A DNA stretch of 64,000 bases from NCBI RefSeq assembly GCF_036370855.1, contig NC_088098.1:39931981-39995980 (forward strand), given 5' to 3'. The notes below the pieces were generated by a model. It was not told where the DNA came from, did not search any database, and saw only the letters and a program-made list of their open reading frames with translations. This DNA is from Dromaius novaehollandiae. Its lineage: Eukaryota > Chordata > Aves > Casuariiformes > Dromaiidae. Below are positions 62,449-64,000 of the stretch, piece after piece (position 1 is the stretch's first letter; each line of letters opens with the position of its first letter). The translations under genes were made by a program, and so were the position numbers.

Positions 62449-64000
62449 GCTTTACTGAAGCATTCAGATTTCATCCTTCAACTCTGGCTGAAAGCTTTTT
62501 TCTTTTTTCAAAGGTAAAAATGAACAAAATCAAATTATGTAAGTTTTAACTGCATACTGCTTCGCCTACTGGACTGATTTTCATTGTCCCCTCAGTAAAA
62601 CATTCTGGATAAGTGATAAAATTCCCCTGTACCACAGAATAGGATTTAGTTTTCCTTTTTTAATTATGTCAGGGAAAGGTTTATTTTGTATAATAAAATA
62701 GAGATGCAATTAAATATCAGCCTGAACAGTCTATTCCTTCAGCCTCTCTATGACCTGACAAAGACAGTTTCCCAAAAGTACTCTTACTCCAGGGCTTTCC
62801 TGAGAATTATAAAAGAGGTGAGGGGAGTGGGGGCTTCCAAGGAGAAAGTGAATTTCCATAGCTTATATTTAATTTAATAGGCATAGACTATTCTTGTTCT
62901 GTTCCCTATTAGAGGAAAGCTATCCGAGATGCGTTAGGACTAGGTATCTACTACTTAGCTAATGATGGATGAGGGCTCTAATTGTTTTTCTAGCCGTGTC
63001 TCTACTACTGTGTCCTGTCCAGTTACAACAGTGTAAAATTTCTCTCTCATGTATGCGGTTTTAAGAAGACAAAACTAATGTGCAACAGTATCTCTTGCTG
63101 TTCTAGAAGGTCTCTACAATCTTCCCCAAAAGCTGATTTATGGCATCTCCCTGTTCATTCATCCCAAGGCACACTGTTATCTATCAATTACCTTGGCACA
63201 TGAACATGTATATCTGCTCTGGTTTTTCCTCCTTGGCTTCCTGATGCTAGAAGGGAGGAGAGGAAATAGTTTCTCCCAAATGGACCAGCAGAAAACATGT
63301 TTGAAATGGGTCAGTTCTCCAGGCCTCAAAAGGGTGTTTTGCAATGATTTTGTAAAATTGTGATTATTGAGGGGATTCAGCTGGGATTCGGCTCTCTTAG
63401 AACTCCTTTTGAAATTTGGTGTGACCATGAATGGCTCACTTCTTCTTGTTTTTAATCAAGGCCAAAAATGTCTATAAAGTCTATGTATTTGTTTAGTACT
63501 TCAATGAAAAGTGCTAAAATATGAGAAACAGGCCTCCCTTCTCTCTTATTATTCAAGTAATTTCTTCAAGAGAGAAAGATGTATCTGCAGTTGTTTCAAA
63601 GTTTTATTCTATTTTGCAACCTGCTACAAAGTTCAAGCTTTGCTCTATATCAGTGATATTGGAAGATACCTTGACTAACGAAACCAGAAGCTGTCACTTG
63701 GTTCTTAAAATGCTGCTTAGCATTTTAACATGTGCTGCCCTTGGCCATGGGAGAGAGAAGCTTCTTCTGCAAAAAGTAACATGAAATGCAGTTGAAAAAT
63801 GATCTGCCACTTGTGTGAATGGGACAGAATTACGAAAGCTTTGTCATGGTCAGCAGGGAAGATTAATGGAAGCTAGGACTTGAGTCAATCAGTGTTGAAA
63901 CAAACTGAACCAATTAATTAAATGGAAACACTTAGCAGAGCTTGTATCAATAAATACAGAAGAATATTGATGTGGACCTGTAAGATCCTGGGGCGGGAGG
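62449..64000. other. No gene recognised
   Basis: AT-rich sequence with one perfect 10-bp hairpin (63705-63728). Frames up to 87 codons (63521-63784, +) have no motif. The right edge (63990-64000) turns G-rich but is too short to interpret. Confidence 0.5.
63705..63728. other. Perfect 10-bp hairpin
   Basis: TTAAAATGCT (63705-63714) and AGCATTTTAA (63719-63728) form a perfect stem with a GCTT loop. The stem does not extend on either side, so it is too short for a microRNA precursor. Confidence 0.6.

Noticed and set aside
63705..63728. MicroRNA hairpin
   Set aside because: The perfect stem is only 10 bp and does not extend beyond itself, far short of a precursor of about 30 bp.
1..64000. CRISPR arrays, prokaryotic operons, tRNA or rRNA genes, LTR retroviral copies
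   Set aside because: No regularly spaced direct repeats, no tRNA B-box in a cloverleaf context, no rRNA-like sequence and no paired LTRs were seen; composition and repeats indicate a vertebrate nuclear genome.

Overview
This window looks like non-coding nuclear DNA from a bird, or less likely another sauropsid (crocodilian or turtle). It is AT-rich vertebrate-type sequence with few CpGs, splice-site-like signals, short simple repeats, no long open reading frames and no operon structure. The recognisable interspersed repeats are decayed CR1-type LINEs in reverse orientation (about 13085-13420, 20575-20905 and 49095-50400) and weak remnants of ancient MIR/CORE-type SINEs (about 42300-42450 and 60070-60200). 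I see no mammalian Alu, L1 or B1 sequence, no LTR pair, no tRNA or rRNA gene and no CRISPR array. CR1 fragments together with low repeat density fit a bird best.

I recognise no protein-coding gene with confidence, so the window is best read as intergenic or as large-intron sequence. The longest open frame is 188 codons (25183-25749, + strand). The next are 162, 138, 133 and 132 codons, a gradual series close to what chance gives in 64 kb on six frames, and none matches a family I know.

Layout. 1-15.7 kb: ordinary sequence with a (TTTTA)n microsatellite, an antisense 105-codon frame in a CpG-enriched patch near 7.2 kb, two short coding-like stretches (6.4-6.6 and 10.0-10.2 kb) and one CR1 fragment. 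15.7-16.4 kb: a CpG-rich patch with a GC-rich hairpin, followed by a C-run block with quadruplex potential on the minus strand. 16.4-31 kb: ordinary sequence with a second CR1 fragment, an AP-1-like dyad near 22.5 kb and the 188-codon frame. 31-49 kb: a perfect 30-bp tandem duplication, a 33-base A run, a SINE remnant, a diverged repeat pair and a purine-rich block. 49-50.4 kb: the largest CR1 copy. 55-62.3 kb: four + strand segments that each have a plausible acceptor, an open frame and a donor. Their codon phases do not chain, so at most some are real exons.

No genes can be shown to work together here. The items most worth testing are the exon-like segments at 58135-58187 and 62148-62264, the hairpin overlapping the donor at 55164, and the CpG-rich patch at 15.74-16.14 kb.
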